From Amycolatopsis nalaikhensis (GTDB taxonomy: Bacteria > Actinomycetota > Actinomycetes > Mycobacteriales > Pseudonocardiaceae), in assembly GCF_030264295.1 (NCBI RefSeq), contig NZ_CP127173.1, positions 10,237,501-10,301,500 of the forward strand: a stretch of DNA of 64,000 nt, in the 5' to 3' direction. The notes beneath the pieces were generated by a model. It worked only from the letters and a program-made list of their open reading frames with translations, made no database searches and was not told the DNA's origin. The first letter of the stretch is position 1; every line of letters begins with the position of its first letter. A program made the position numbers and the translations under genes. This document shows positions 42,130-49,827 of this stretch, piece after piece.

Positions 42130-43280
42130 CGCGGCACCCTCGGCAGGCCCAGGCCGATCGAGGCGATCAGCTCCCGTTGGATTTCGCTGACCCCGCCGCC
42201 GAACGTCAGCACGATGTTGCGCTTCGCGGCGACGTCGAGCCACTCCGCCAGCTCGGCGGTGTCCGGATCGGACGGATCGCCGTGGCGGGCGACGAGTTCT
42301 TCGAGGTTCCGGCCGATCCGCTGGATGACCTCGGAGCTGAACACCTTGGTCGCCGACGCGTCGGCGACGTCCACCGCGGCGTTCGCCGAGGACACCGCGA
42401 CCTGCCAGTTCAGCAGCTCGTTCACCCGCGTCACGGCCAGCACCTCGGCCAGCGCGGCCCGGACGTCGGCGAGGTCCAGCAGCCCGTGGGCGGCGGCCCA
42501 CGCGCGCACGCGGTCGTACAGCCCGCCGATGCGCCCGGCCGGGCCGAGCATCACGCGCTCGTGGTTGAGCTGCGTGGTGATCAGCCGCCAGCCCTCGTTT
42601 TCCTTGCCCACCAACCGGTTCGCCGGGACGCGGACGTCCGAATAGTACGTCGCGTTGACGTGGTGGGCACCGTCGCAGGTGATGATCGGCGTCCACGAGT
42701 AGCCGGGGTCGCTCGTGTCGACGATGAGGATCGAGATGCCCTTGTGCCGCGGCGCGTCGGGCGCGGTCCGCACGGCCAGCCAGATGTAGTCCGCGTCGTG
42801 CCCGCCGGTGGTGAAGATCTTCTGGCCGTTGACGACGTACTCGTCGCCGTCGCGCACCGCTGTCGTCCGCAGCGCCGCGAGGTCGGTGCCCGCCTCCGGC
42901 TCGGTGTAGCCGATCGCGAAGTGGATCTCGCCGGCGAGGATCTTCGGCAGGAAGAAGGCTTTCTGCTCGTCGGTGCCGAACTGCTGCAGCGTCGGCCCGA
43001 CGGTCTGCAGCGTCACCGAGGGCAGCTGGACATCGGCGCGCGCGGCCTCGTCGACGAACAGGTGCTGCTCGATCCCGCCGAAGCCCTGGCCGCCGTACTC
43101 GACCGGCCAGCCGACGCCGAGCCGCCCGTCGCGGCCCATCCGGCGGACGATCTCGCGGAACACCGGCCCGTGCCGTTCGCGCCGCATCGCCCGGCGTTCC
43201 TCGGGGCTGATCAGGTCGGCGAAGTACGCGCGCAGCTCGGCACGCAGTTCCCGTTGCGCCGCGGTCAGTTCGACGTGCAT
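42126..43280 (-). CDS. chsE2: ChsE2, acyl-CoA dehydrogenase subunit
   Basis: A 384-residue acyl-CoA dehydrogenase with the FAD/substrate motif Ile-Gly-Tyr-Thr-Glu-Pro-Glu-Ala-Gly-Thr-Asp near 125 and the C-terminal Phe-Gly-Gly-Gly-Val-Ser-Glu-Ile-Gln-Arg. With ChsE1 it forms the alpha2beta2 dehydrogenase that oxidises the three-carbon steroid side-chain CoA ester. Only four bases separate it from chsE1. Confidence 0.92.
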   Translation of the reverse strand: MHVELTAAQRELRAELRAYFADLISPEERRAMRRERHGPVFREIVRRMGRDGRLGVGWPVEYGGQGFGGIEQHLFVDEAARADVQLPSVTLQTVGPTLQQFGTDEQKAFFLPKILAGEIHFAIGYTEPEAGTDLAALRTTAVRDGDEYVVNGQKIFTTGGHDADYIWLAVRTAPDAPRHKGISILIVDTSDPGYSWTPIITCDGAHHVNATYYSDVRVPANRLVGKENEGWRLITTQLNHERVMLGPAGRIGGLYDRVRAWAAAHGLLDLADVRAALAEVLAVTRVNELLNWQVAVSSANAAVDVADASATKVFSSEVIQRIGRNLEELVARHGDPSDPDTAELAEWLDVAAKRNIVLTFGGGVSEIQRELIASIGLGLPRVPR

Positions 43281-43284
43281 CCGC

Positions 43285-44403
43285 TCACCCCGCCACTCGT
43301 TCGCCGAGCCTGCCGAGCCGGTGCGCGGCGCCGCCGAGCGCCCGGCCGAGGTCCTTCACCGCCGACGAATACCGGTGCAGCGGATAGGTTTCGTCGACGC
43401 CGACGCCGCCGTGCAGGTGGTGGCAGATCGCGAGCGCGTCCGGCGCCCGCGACGCGAGCCAGTAGGCGGCGATGTCGAGTTCGGCGTCCGCGTCGAGGCC
43501 CGAAGCCAGCCGCCAGACCGCGGACGTCACGGCCAGGTGGACGGTCCGCGCGGCGACGTAGACGTCGGCGATCTGGCCCGCGACGGCCTGGAAAGTCGCG
43601 AGTGGACGGCCGAACTGCTCGCGCTCGCCGACGTGCTTCACGGTCAGCGCCAAGGCTCCGGCGAGCAAGCCGTCCCCGAGTGCCAGCGCGCCTGCCAGGG
43701 CGAAGCGGTGCAACGCCTCGACCGCGCCTTGGTCGGCGAGGAGGTCGGACTCCTCGACGGCGACGTCGTCGAGGCGCACGGTGCACTCCGGCGTCTCCGC
43801 GGAGTTGCGCGTCGGGAGCAGCGTGACGCCGTCGGCGTCCGGGTCGACCAGGTAGACGGCGGTGCCGTGCGGAGTGGACACCGGCGTGAGGATCCGGGCG
43901 GCGCGCTCCGCGTACGGGACGGCGGTCTTCACGCCGCTGAGCAGCCACTTTCCGTCGCCCGGCCGCGCGGTCGCCGCGGGCCGGGTGGCGAACGGCGCCG
44001 ACGGCTCGTGCAGGGCCGCGGTGAGCAGGGCCTCCCCCGCCGCGACCGGCGGCAGCAGGGCCGCGCGCTGCGCCGGGGTCCCGAGCGTCTCGACCGGCAG
44101 GACACCCAGGGCGAGTGCGGCGTACGCGGGCACCGGAGCGGCGGCGCGGCCGACCTCGGTGAGGACCTGCGCGACCTCCGCGACGCCCAGGCCGTCGCCG
44201 TCGAGGTCCGGGGGCAGCGCCAGCGCGAGCAGGCCCGCGCCCGCGAGCGCGCGCCACGGATCGTCGTCCACCGCGCGCTTCGGGGGGTCCGTGGGGGCGG
44301 AGCCCCTCGGGCGGGGTCCGGGGGTCGCACCCCCGAAGTCGCAGAGCACTTTCGCGGTGAGTGCGGCGATCTCCGTCTGCGTATCGTCAAGGGTGAAGTC
44401 CAC
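43285..44403 (-). CDS. chsE1: ChsE1, acyl-CoA dehydrogenase subunit with in-frame repeat insertion
   Basis: The 372-residue subunit starts at GTG 44403 (GGAGGAC upstream). It has the family's C-terminal Cys-His-His-Leu-His-Gly-Gly-Val-Gly-Val-Asp-Glu-Thr-Tyr-Pro and lacks some FAD contacts, as the partner of ChsE2. Residues about 21-44, between Ala-Lys-Val-Leu and Asp-Asp-Asp-Pro-Trp, are a Pro/Gly/Arg-rich insert coded by a GC-palindromic repeat (44278-44338); relatives I recall have only a few residues there. First gene of the chs-ltp2 operon, with a KstR site 27 bases upstream. Confidence 0.9.
   Translation of the reverse strand: MDFTLDDTQTEIAALTAKVLCDFGGATPGPRPRGSAPTDPPKRAVDDDPWRALAGAGLLALALPPDLDGDGLGVAEVAQVLTEVGRAAAPVPAYAALALGVLPVETLGTPAQRAALLPPVAAGEALLTAALHEPSAPFATRPAATARPGDGKWLLSGVKTAVPYAERAARILTPVSTPHGTAVYLVDPDADGVTLLPTRNSAETPECTVRLDDVAVEESDLLADQGAVEALHRFALAGALALGDGLLAGALALTVKHVGEREQFGRPLATFQAVAGQIADVYVAARTVHLAVTSAVWRLASGLDADAELDIAAYWLASRAPDALAICHHLHGGVGVDETYPLHRYSSAVKDLGRALGGAAHRLGRLGERVAG
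44278..44338. repeat. GC-rich palindromic element inside the chsE1 coding region
   Basis: CTTCGGGGG at 44278 and CCCCCGAAG at 44338 form the outer arms, enclosing GGGGGTCC-type and GGGGC/GCCCC repeats. The style is that of intergenic repeats found in streptomycetes and relatives, yet it is read through in frame and adds about 20 residues to ChsE1. Confidence 0.65.
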
Positions 44404-44429
44404 GCCTGTCCTCCGGATCGGCGCAATAC

Positions 44430-44443
44430 TGAAACATGTTCTA
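44430..44443. promoter_or_regulatory. KstR operator between chsE1 operon and alpha/beta hydrolase gene
   Basis: TGAAACATGTTCTA is a full match to TnnAACnnGTTnnA in the 88-base divergent region. It is 27 bases from the chsE1 start and 48 from the hydrolase start, so it may control both. Confidence 0.85.
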
Positions 44444-44491
44444 GTCTTAGCCGTAAAGCGCCTGGACGGCAACCCCCGGAGGAGGAGCGGC

Positions 44492-45325
44492 ATGACGGCG
44501 ACCCGGCGGCTGGTCACCGTGCCCCCGACCGCCGCCGTGCCCGACCCGGTCCCCCTCGAGCTGCCCGGTCGCGGGCGGACGGTGGTCACCGACGTCGGCC
44601 CGCGGGACGCGCCCGCGCTCGTGCTGCTGCACTCGGTGGCCTGCACGGGCCTGCTGACCTGGTACCCGGCGCTCGACCGGCTGGCGCGCGACCACCGCGT
44701 CGTCGTGTTCGACCAGCGGTGGCACGGACAGGGCATCCGCTCGCCCGAGTTCCGCCTGGCCGACTGCGCCGCCGACGTCACCGCGGTCGCCGACGCGCTC
44801 GGCCTCGAGGAGTTCGCGCTCGCCGGCTACTCGATGGGCGGGATGGTCGCCCAGCTCGTCGCCCACGCCGAACCAGAACGTGTTACCGGCCTGGTGCTGT
44901 GCTCGACGGCGAGCAATTTCCGCCGCGGGCTGCGCCAGCGCGTCGCGCTCGACGTGTTCGGCCGGACCCTGCGGCAGCTGCGTGAGCACGTGAAGGCGCC
45001 GGTCGTGCCCGCCGCCCCGCTCCGGCGCGTCGAGGACTACCGGTGGGGGCTGCGGGAGTTCCGTTCGACGACGCCGTGGGAGATCGCGGTGGCCGTCGAC
45101 GAGATCGGCCGGTTCGACTCGACGCCCTGGCTGCACACGCTGCGGCTGCCCACCGCCGTCGTCGTGACGGCGCGGGACCGGTTCATCGCGCCGGACCACC
45201 AGCGGTCGCTGGCGCGGCGGATCCCGGGCGCGGCGACCTACGAAGTCCCGGCCGGGCACGCGGCCTGCGTGCTCGCCGCCGACCGCTGGGTGCCCGCGCT
45301 GCTCACCGCCGTCCACTCCGTCTGA
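44492..45325 (+). CDS. alpha/beta hydrolase in steroid cluster
   Basis: A 277-residue hydrolase from ATG 44492 behind GGAGGAGGAG. The triad appears as Ser in Gly-Tyr-Ser-Met-Gly-Gly, Asp in Thr-Ala-Arg-Asp-Arg-Phe-Ile, and His in Ala-Gly-His-Ala-Ala. The overall pattern is like enol-lactone hydrolases and lipases of the 3-oxoadipate enol-lactonase group. It is divergent from chsE1 and shares its KstR site, so an ester or thioester in steroid breakdown is a likely substrate. Exact reaction unknown. Confidence 0.85.
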   Translation: MTATRRLVTVPPTAAVPDPVPLELPGRGRTVVTDVGPRDAPALVLLHSVACTGLLTWYPALDRLARDHRVVVFDQRWHGQGIRSPEFRLADCAADVTAVADALGLEEFALAGYSMGGMVAQLVAHAEPERVTGLVLCSTASNFRRGLRQRVALDVFGRTLRQLREHVKAPVVPAAPLRRVEDYRWGLREFRSTTPWEIAVAVDEIGRFDSTPWLHTLRLPTAVVVTARDRFIAPDHQRSLARRIPGAATYEVPAGHAACVLAADRWVPALLTAVHSV

Positions 45326-45339
45326 GGAAGGAACCCCCG

Positions 45340-45837
45340 ATGGGACGCTTCAGCCTGCCGGAGCAGAAGCCCGACGGCCTCGACTCACCCGTCACGGCTC
45401 TCGCCATGAAGTTCATGGCGAGAGCGCAGGTGAAGGTCTTCCGGCTGACCGGCGGCCGCGTCGGCGCGAAGTGGCGGGTCGGCGCCGGGTTCCGGAAGCC
45501 GGTGCCGACGCTGCTGCTGGAGCACCGCGGGCGCAAGTCGGGGCGGCTGTTCACGACGCCGTTGCTGTACCTGCGGTCCGGCGACGACCTCGTCATCGTC
45601 GGCTCCCAGGGCGGGCTGCCGCACCACCCCCAGTGGTACTTCAACCTGCTGGCCCACCCGGATACCCGCGTCCATCTCAAAGGCCGTCGCGACGTCCCGG
45701 TCACCGCGCGCGTCGCCGGTCCGGACGAGCGCGCCGAACTCTGGCCGCGGCTGGTCGAGCTGTACGCGGACTTCGCGAAGTACCAGGCGTGGACCGACCG
45801 GGAGATCCCGGTCGTCGTGCTCAGCCCGCGGCCTTGA
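45340..45837 (+). CDS. deazaflavin (F420)-dependent nitroreductase family protein, Ddn-like
   Basis: A 165-residue split-beta-barrel protein with the family sequence Leu-Leu-Glu-His-Arg-Gly-Arg-Lys-Ser-Gly-Arg-Leu-Phe-Thr-Thr-Pro-Leu-Leu-Tyr and Pro-Gln-Trp-Tyr-Phe-Asn-Leu. These F420H2 enzymes reduce quinones or nitro compounds. It is 14 bases after the hydrolase gene. In mycobacteria ddn (Rv3547) also lies just beyond the chs-cyp125-fadA5 block, so the neighbourhood is conserved. Its end overlaps the convergent wax-synthase gene by 17 bases. Confidence 0.88.
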   Translation: MGRFSLPEQKPDGLDSPVTALAMKFMARAQVKVFRLTGGRVGAKWRVGAGFRKPVPTLLLEHRGRKSGRLFTTPLLYLRSGDDLVIVGSQGGLPHHPQWYFNLLAHPDTRVHLKGRRDVPVTARVAGPDERAELWPRLVELYADFAKYQAWTDREIPVVVLSPRP

Positions 45838-47206
45838 GCAGCTGCGCGAGCGCCTCCGGGAGCGCGTCGGCCAGCGGCCACAGGTCCTTGACCAGCTCGC
45901 GGGCGCCGAGCAGGCCGACGTGCACCTTGCCCGCGTTGGACAGCACGGTGACGTTCAGCCCGGCGCCGTGGAAGACCGGGCCGAGCGGGTAGAGGCCGGT
46001 GATCCGCGCGCCGAGCAGGTACAGCGGCATCGGCGGGCCGGGCACGTTCGACACGACCAGGTTGTGCACCACCGGGTGCTTCTCGGCCAGCCGCAGCGCC
46101 GAGTACGCGCGCACGGCGAGGCCGAACATCGTCGCGGCGGAGAACTGCGCCCAGTCCTGCAGCATGTCGGCGTCGATGTCGTAGTGGTGGTCCTTGGACA
46201 GCCGGTTCGCCTCGGCGAGGAAGAAGACGCGCGCGGCCGGGTCGGCCAGGTGCGTCGGCAGGGACGCGAAGAACGCCGAGACCTTGTTGCTGCCGTGCTC
46301 GCGTTCGGTCCGGTCGTGCACCGAGACGGGCACGGTCGCCACCAGGGGGTCGTCCGGCAGCTCGCCGCGGGCTTCGAGGAAATCGCGCAGGGCACCGGCG
46401 ACGAGGGCGAGCACGACGTCGTTGACCGTCACCCCGAAGGCGTTCTTGACCTCCTTGATCTCGTCGAGGTCGAGCTGGGCGAAGGCGACGCTGCGGTGGC
46501 CGGTGATCGTGCCGTTCAACGAAGTGCGAGGGGCAGTGAACGGGATCGGCATCCCCTTGCCCCGCAAGGCTTTCCCCAGCCACCGCGGCACCAGCTCCAG
46601 CAGGTCGGGCAGCAGCCGGACGACTTCCGCGGGCCGTTTCGCGAAGTTCTCCACCCCGGAGCGCAGCAGGTCCACCGGCGACGGCACGGCGGGGTTGCGA
46701 GGCTGCTCGATCACCGGCGGCGGCGCGTCGGGCTCCAGGCCGGCGAGGTAGGTGATCAGGCTGGCGCCGCTCACGCCGTCGACGCTCGCGTGGTGCATCT
46801 TCAGCAGCACGGCGATCTGGCCGTCGGCGAGGCCCTCGATGACGTAGAGCTGCCACAGCGGGCGCGCGCGGTCGAGCTGCTGGCCGGCGATGTGCGCGCA
46901 CAGCTCGGCCAGCTCGGCGCGGTCGCCGGGGGCGGGCACGCCGATGCGGTGCACGTGGTGGTCGAGGTCGAACTCCTCGTCCTCGACCCACACCGGGTGG
47001 CCGAGGTTCCAGAGTGGATTGTGCAGTTTGCGGCGGAATGCCGGGATCAGCCGGACGCGTTCGTCGAGCTTTTCCTTGAGTTTCGCGAAGGTGTAGCCGC
47101 CGGGGACGGTCGAGCCGTCGAGGGTGAGCAGGCCGCAGACGTGCAGGACCTGGGCCGACGTCTCCAGGTAGAGGAAGCTCGCGTCCAGGCCGCTCAGTCT
47201 CTGCAT
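45821..47206 (-). CDS. wax ester synthase / diacylglycerol acyltransferase (WS/DGAT)
   Basis: A 461-residue acyltransferase with the catalytic His-His-Ala-Ser-Val-Asp-Gly motif near 135 and Ser-Asn-Val-Pro-Gly-Pro near 370, both standard for the family. It esterifies diacylglycerol or a fatty alcohol with acyl-CoA, storing carbon as triacylglycerol or wax at the membrane. ATG 47206 gives the typical N-terminus Leu-Ser-Gly-Leu-Asp-Ala-Ser-Phe. Placement in the sterol region fits use of sterol-derived acyl-CoA for storage, an inference. Confidence 0.92.
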   Translation of the reverse strand: MQRLSGLDASFLYLETSAQVLHVCGLLTLDGSTVPGGYTFAKLKEKLDERVRLIPAFRRKLHNPLWNLGHPVWVEDEEFDLDHHVHRIGVPAPGDRAELAELCAHIAGQQLDRARPLWQLYVIEGLADGQIAVLLKMHHASVDGVSGASLITYLAGLEPDAPPPVIEQPRNPAVPSPVDLLRSGVENFAKRPAEVVRLLPDLLELVPRWLGKALRGKGMPIPFTAPRTSLNGTITGHRSVAFAQLDLDEIKEVKNAFGVTVNDVVLALVAGALRDFLEARGELPDDPLVATVPVSVHDRTEREHGSNKVSAFFASLPTHLADPAARVFFLAEANRLSKDHHYDIDADMLQDWAQFSAATMFGLAVRAYSALRLAEKHPVVHNLVVSNVPGPPMPLYLLGARITGLYPLGPVFHGAGLNVTVLSNAGKVHVGLLGARELVKDLWPLADALPEALAQLLKAAG

Positions 47207-47267
47207 GGCGCCAGGGTAAGCCACTTCCGGTGAGCGGCGCGTCACCCTACTCGCCGGTATCATCGCG

Positions 47268-48515
47268 GTGGTGCAGCCGAACTTCCTGATCCGCCGCGCG
47301 GTCCAGCTCGGCCTGACGGCCAACGCGCTCCGCCCCCTGCGGGCCCGGTCGACGACGATCCCGGTGTTCTTCGCTGGGTGGCTGACCGGCGAGCTCGCGC
47401 CTCAGTTCCTGGCCCTGACCGCGGCGGACACCCTGGTCCACGTGGCCCGCCACGGCGTCCGCGACCGGTCGACGAAGGCGGGGCTGGCGATGGCCGCGGC
47501 GTCGGCGGCCGGGCTCGGCGCGCTGATCCGCACCGGCCACGGCGCCCGCGACGAGATCGAGAAGGCGCTGACGTCGGCGTTGGGCGAGGACTACGCGGAC
47601 GAGCTGGGCCGGTCGGACTTGGGGCTGCCGTGGGGTGAGCTGGCGCTGCCGTTCCGGATGGGCGCCCCGGACGTCCGGGTCGATCGCGACATCGCGTACG
47701 CGCCGGGCGGCAAGCGGTTCCTCCTCGACGTGTACCGCCCGTCGACGCCGGTCTCGGGAGCGCCGGTGCTGCTGCAGGTCCACGGCGGCGCGTGGGTGAT
47801 CGGCAACAAGGAGGAGCAGGGCAGGCCGTTGATGCGCTACCTGGCCCGCCGGGGCTGGGTGTGCGTCGCGATCAACTACCCGCTGTCCCCGGCCCACCGC
47901 TGGCCGGCGCACATCGTGGCGGCGAAGCAGGCGCTGGCGTGGATCCGGTCGTCGATTTCCGCTTACGGGGGTGACCCGGATTTCGTGGCGGTGACGGGCG
48001 GCTCGGCGGGCGGCCACTTGTCAGCGCTCCTGGCGTTGTCCCAGAACGACCCGGCGTTGCAACCGTCGTTCGAGGACGTGGACACGAGCGTCCAGGCGTG
48101 CGTGCCGCACTACGGGGTATACGACTTCGCGGCGACGTCGGGGTCTCGCGCCAGTAAGTACCGGTTGGAGAGCTTGATCGCGCGGCGGGTGTTCGCTCCG
48201 GACCGTGATCCGGTGAACCATCTGGATGACTACATCGCGGCTTCGCCGTTGGACCGGATCACCTCGGAGGCTCCGCCGTTTTTCGTGATCCACGGGCGGG
48301 ATGACTCGTTGGTGCCGGTTCGGGAGGCGCGTGAGTTCGTGCGTCGGCTGCGGGAGAAGTCTCACGAGCCGGTGGCGTATGCCGAGCTGGCGGGGGCTCA
48401 GCACGCGTTCGATGTGTTCACGTCGGTGCGTTCGGCGCATGTCGTGCGCGGGGTGGCTCGGTTCCTCGACCACACGTACCTGCGGTGGAAGGCGGAGAAC
48501 CGCCAGTCGGGCTGA
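47268..48515 (+). CDS. alpha/beta hydrolase of the hormone-sensitive lipase group (LipC/LipF-like)
   Basis: A 415-residue esterase with the HSL oxyanion motif Val-His-Gly-Gly-Ala-Trp near 168, Gly-Gly-Ser-Ala-Gly-Gly-His for the nucleophile near 245, Gly-Arg-Asp-Asp-Ser-Leu-Val-Pro near 343 and Ala-Gln-His-Ala-Phe for the His near 379. The N-terminal 130 residues contain hydrophobic stretches that may contact membrane, as in mycobacterial LipC. It probably hydrolyses short- to medium-chain esters. It is divergent from the WS/DGAT gene across 61 bases. Confidence 0.88.
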   Translation: MVQPNFLIRRAVQLGLTANALRPLRARSTTIPVFFAGWLTGELAPQFLALTAADTLVHVARHGVRDRSTKAGLAMAAASAAGLGALIRTGHGARDEIEKALTSALGEDYADELGRSDLGLPWGELALPFRMGAPDVRVDRDIAYAPGGKRFLLDVYRPSTPVSGAPVLLQVHGGAWVIGNKEEQGRPLMRYLARRGWVCVAINYPLSPAHRWPAHIVAAKQALAWIRSSISAYGGDPDFVAVTGGSAGGHLSALLALSQNDPALQPSFEDVDTSVQACVPHYGVYDFAATSGSRASKYRLESLIARRVFAPDRDPVNHLDDYIAASPLDRITSEAPPFFVIHGRDDSLVPVREAREFVRRLREKSHEPVAYAELAGAQHAFDVFTSVRSAHVVRGVARFLDHTYLRWKAENRQSG

Positions 48516-48516
48516 T

Positions 48517-48656
48517 GCGCCCCAAGGCGGCCTTGGGTGCGTTGAATAGGCACTGCGGCGCGAAGCGCCTCCGTTGAGGGTGGCGGCGGGGGCATGGGTG
48601 GCGCACCGAAGGCGGCCTTGGGTGCGTCACACGCACCGAAGGCCACATTGGGGCGC
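48517..48656. repeat. intergenic cruciform repeat, family A, copy 3 (expanded)
   Basis: Begins at the lipase stop codon with GCGCCCCAAGGCGGCCTTGG and ends with GGCCACATTGGGGCGC ten bases before the SWIM-gene stop on the other strand. About 50 bases of unrelated sequence (48548-48600) are inserted in the first half. Likely a two-way terminator. Confidence 0.75.
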
Positions 48657-48666
48657 TGGCCGCCGG

Positions 48667-49827
48667 TCAGTAGGCCAGGTCGACCGGGCTTGCCGAGGGT
48701 GGGCCGTCCAGGCGCCACTCCGTGCCGGACCGGATGAAGCGGTACCAACGCGCGTCACGGCCGTAGCGCAGCTGCAACTCCCCTTGCGTGAGGCGGTTTC
48801 GCCACACTCGCGGCCGTCCCGGGAGGCCTGCCTCGGCCAGGATCGCCTCGGCCTCCGCCAGCGGGCCCGGCCCCGGCTGCCAGCTCTCCCGCAACGCGGC
48901 CAAGCCGCCGCGACCGGCTTCGCGCCAGGCCTCGGCCCAGCGGGTCAGATCACGGGGTGACAGTCCGGCGGCCGCGGCCAGGGTGGTGATCTCCGCGGAC
49001 GTGCGCCCGGCCGCGCGGCGGGCCAGGTCCTCCTCGAACGTCAGCTCCGCCGCCGTCACGCCGCCGACCAGCAGGTCGCGGGCCAGCGATGCCGCGTCCG
49101 CGGCCAACCCCGACAGCGCCGCGGCCGTCCAGCCCGTGCCCGGCGGCGGGTCCAGGTCCAGCACCGCCGGAGGCCCCGGGATCCGCGGCGGAGGCGGCAG
49201 GGGCGGGATCGCGCCCGGCCGCCGCGCGTAGGCAGCCTTCGGCGACAGGCCTTCGTCGGACCGCTTCGGGAGCTTCGGCCGCTCGCCGCGCGTCGGCGTG
49301 CGGCGGGCGCGGAGCTCGGCCAGGACGTCCGCGCGGGGGCGGCCGCGCAGCAGGAACAGCGTGAACGGGTCGCGGTCGACCTCGTCGGCGACCAGGTAGT
49401 ACACCGCGGCGACGTGCTTGCACGGGTTCGCCGAGTCCGGGCACGAGCACCTCGGCCGCAGGTCGCCCGGGCCCGGCAGCAGGTCCGCGCCCGCCTCGCG
49501 CGCCTGCTCGGCGAGCGCGGCCGGCAGCTCGCCGTCGAGGAGGGCCGCCACGTGGCCCAGCTGCGTGCCGACGACGCCCAGCAGGGTGTCCCACTCGCCG
49601 TCGGTGAAGGTGCGCATCGTGATGGTCACCTTGTACGGCGTCGGACGGCTGCCGCGCACCCGCGCCGTCATCTCCCCGGCGCCGAAGTGCAGCTCGCTGA
49701 CCGTGCCCTTGCGCGCGTACGTCCGCCCGCGCGGCAGCCGGTTCGGGTCGAGCTTCGCGCGCTGCTCCAGCGCGTCGACCCAGGCGCGGCCCCACCACGT
49801 CGTGCCGAAGTTCCGCCTCGGTGGCAT
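48667..49827 (-). CDS. SWIM zinc-finger protein
   Basis: A 386-residue protein with the SWIM motif Cys-Ser-Cys-Pro-Asp-Ser-Ala-Asn-Pro-Cys-Lys-His near 127-138, which binds zinc and often DNA or protein. Arg-Asn-Phe-Gly-Thr-Thr-Trp-Trp-Gly-Arg-Ala-Trp at the start is typical of actinobacterial partners of SNF2 helicases. The middle (about 180-235) is Pro-rich and disordered. It overlaps the SNF2 gene (TGATG), so the two are made together and probably act as a complex. Confidence 0.9.
   Translation of the reverse strand: MPPRRNFGTTWWGRAWVDALEQRAKLDPNRLPRGRTYARKGTVSELHFGAGEMTARVRGSRPTPYKVTITMRTFTDGEWDTLLGVVGTQLGHVAALLDGELPAALAEQAREAGADLLPGPGDLRPRCSCPDSANPCKHVAAVYYLVADEVDRDPFTLFLLRGRPRADVLAELRARRTPTRGERPKLPKRSDEGLSPKAAYARRPGAIPPLPPPPRIPGPPAVLDLDPPPGTGWTAAALSGLAADAASLARDLLVGGVTAAELTFEEDLARRAAGRTSAEITTLAAAAGLSPRDLTRWAEAWREAGRGGLAALRESWQPGPGPLAEAEAILAEAGLPGRPRVWRNRLTQGELQLRYGRDARWYRFIRSGTEWRLDGPPSASPVDLAY

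Noticed and set aside
44874..44887. KstR-like motif (AGAACGTGTTAC) inside the alpha/beta hydrolase gene
   Set aside because: It lies deep in coding sequence, lacks the flanking T and A, and has no promoter context; probably chance.
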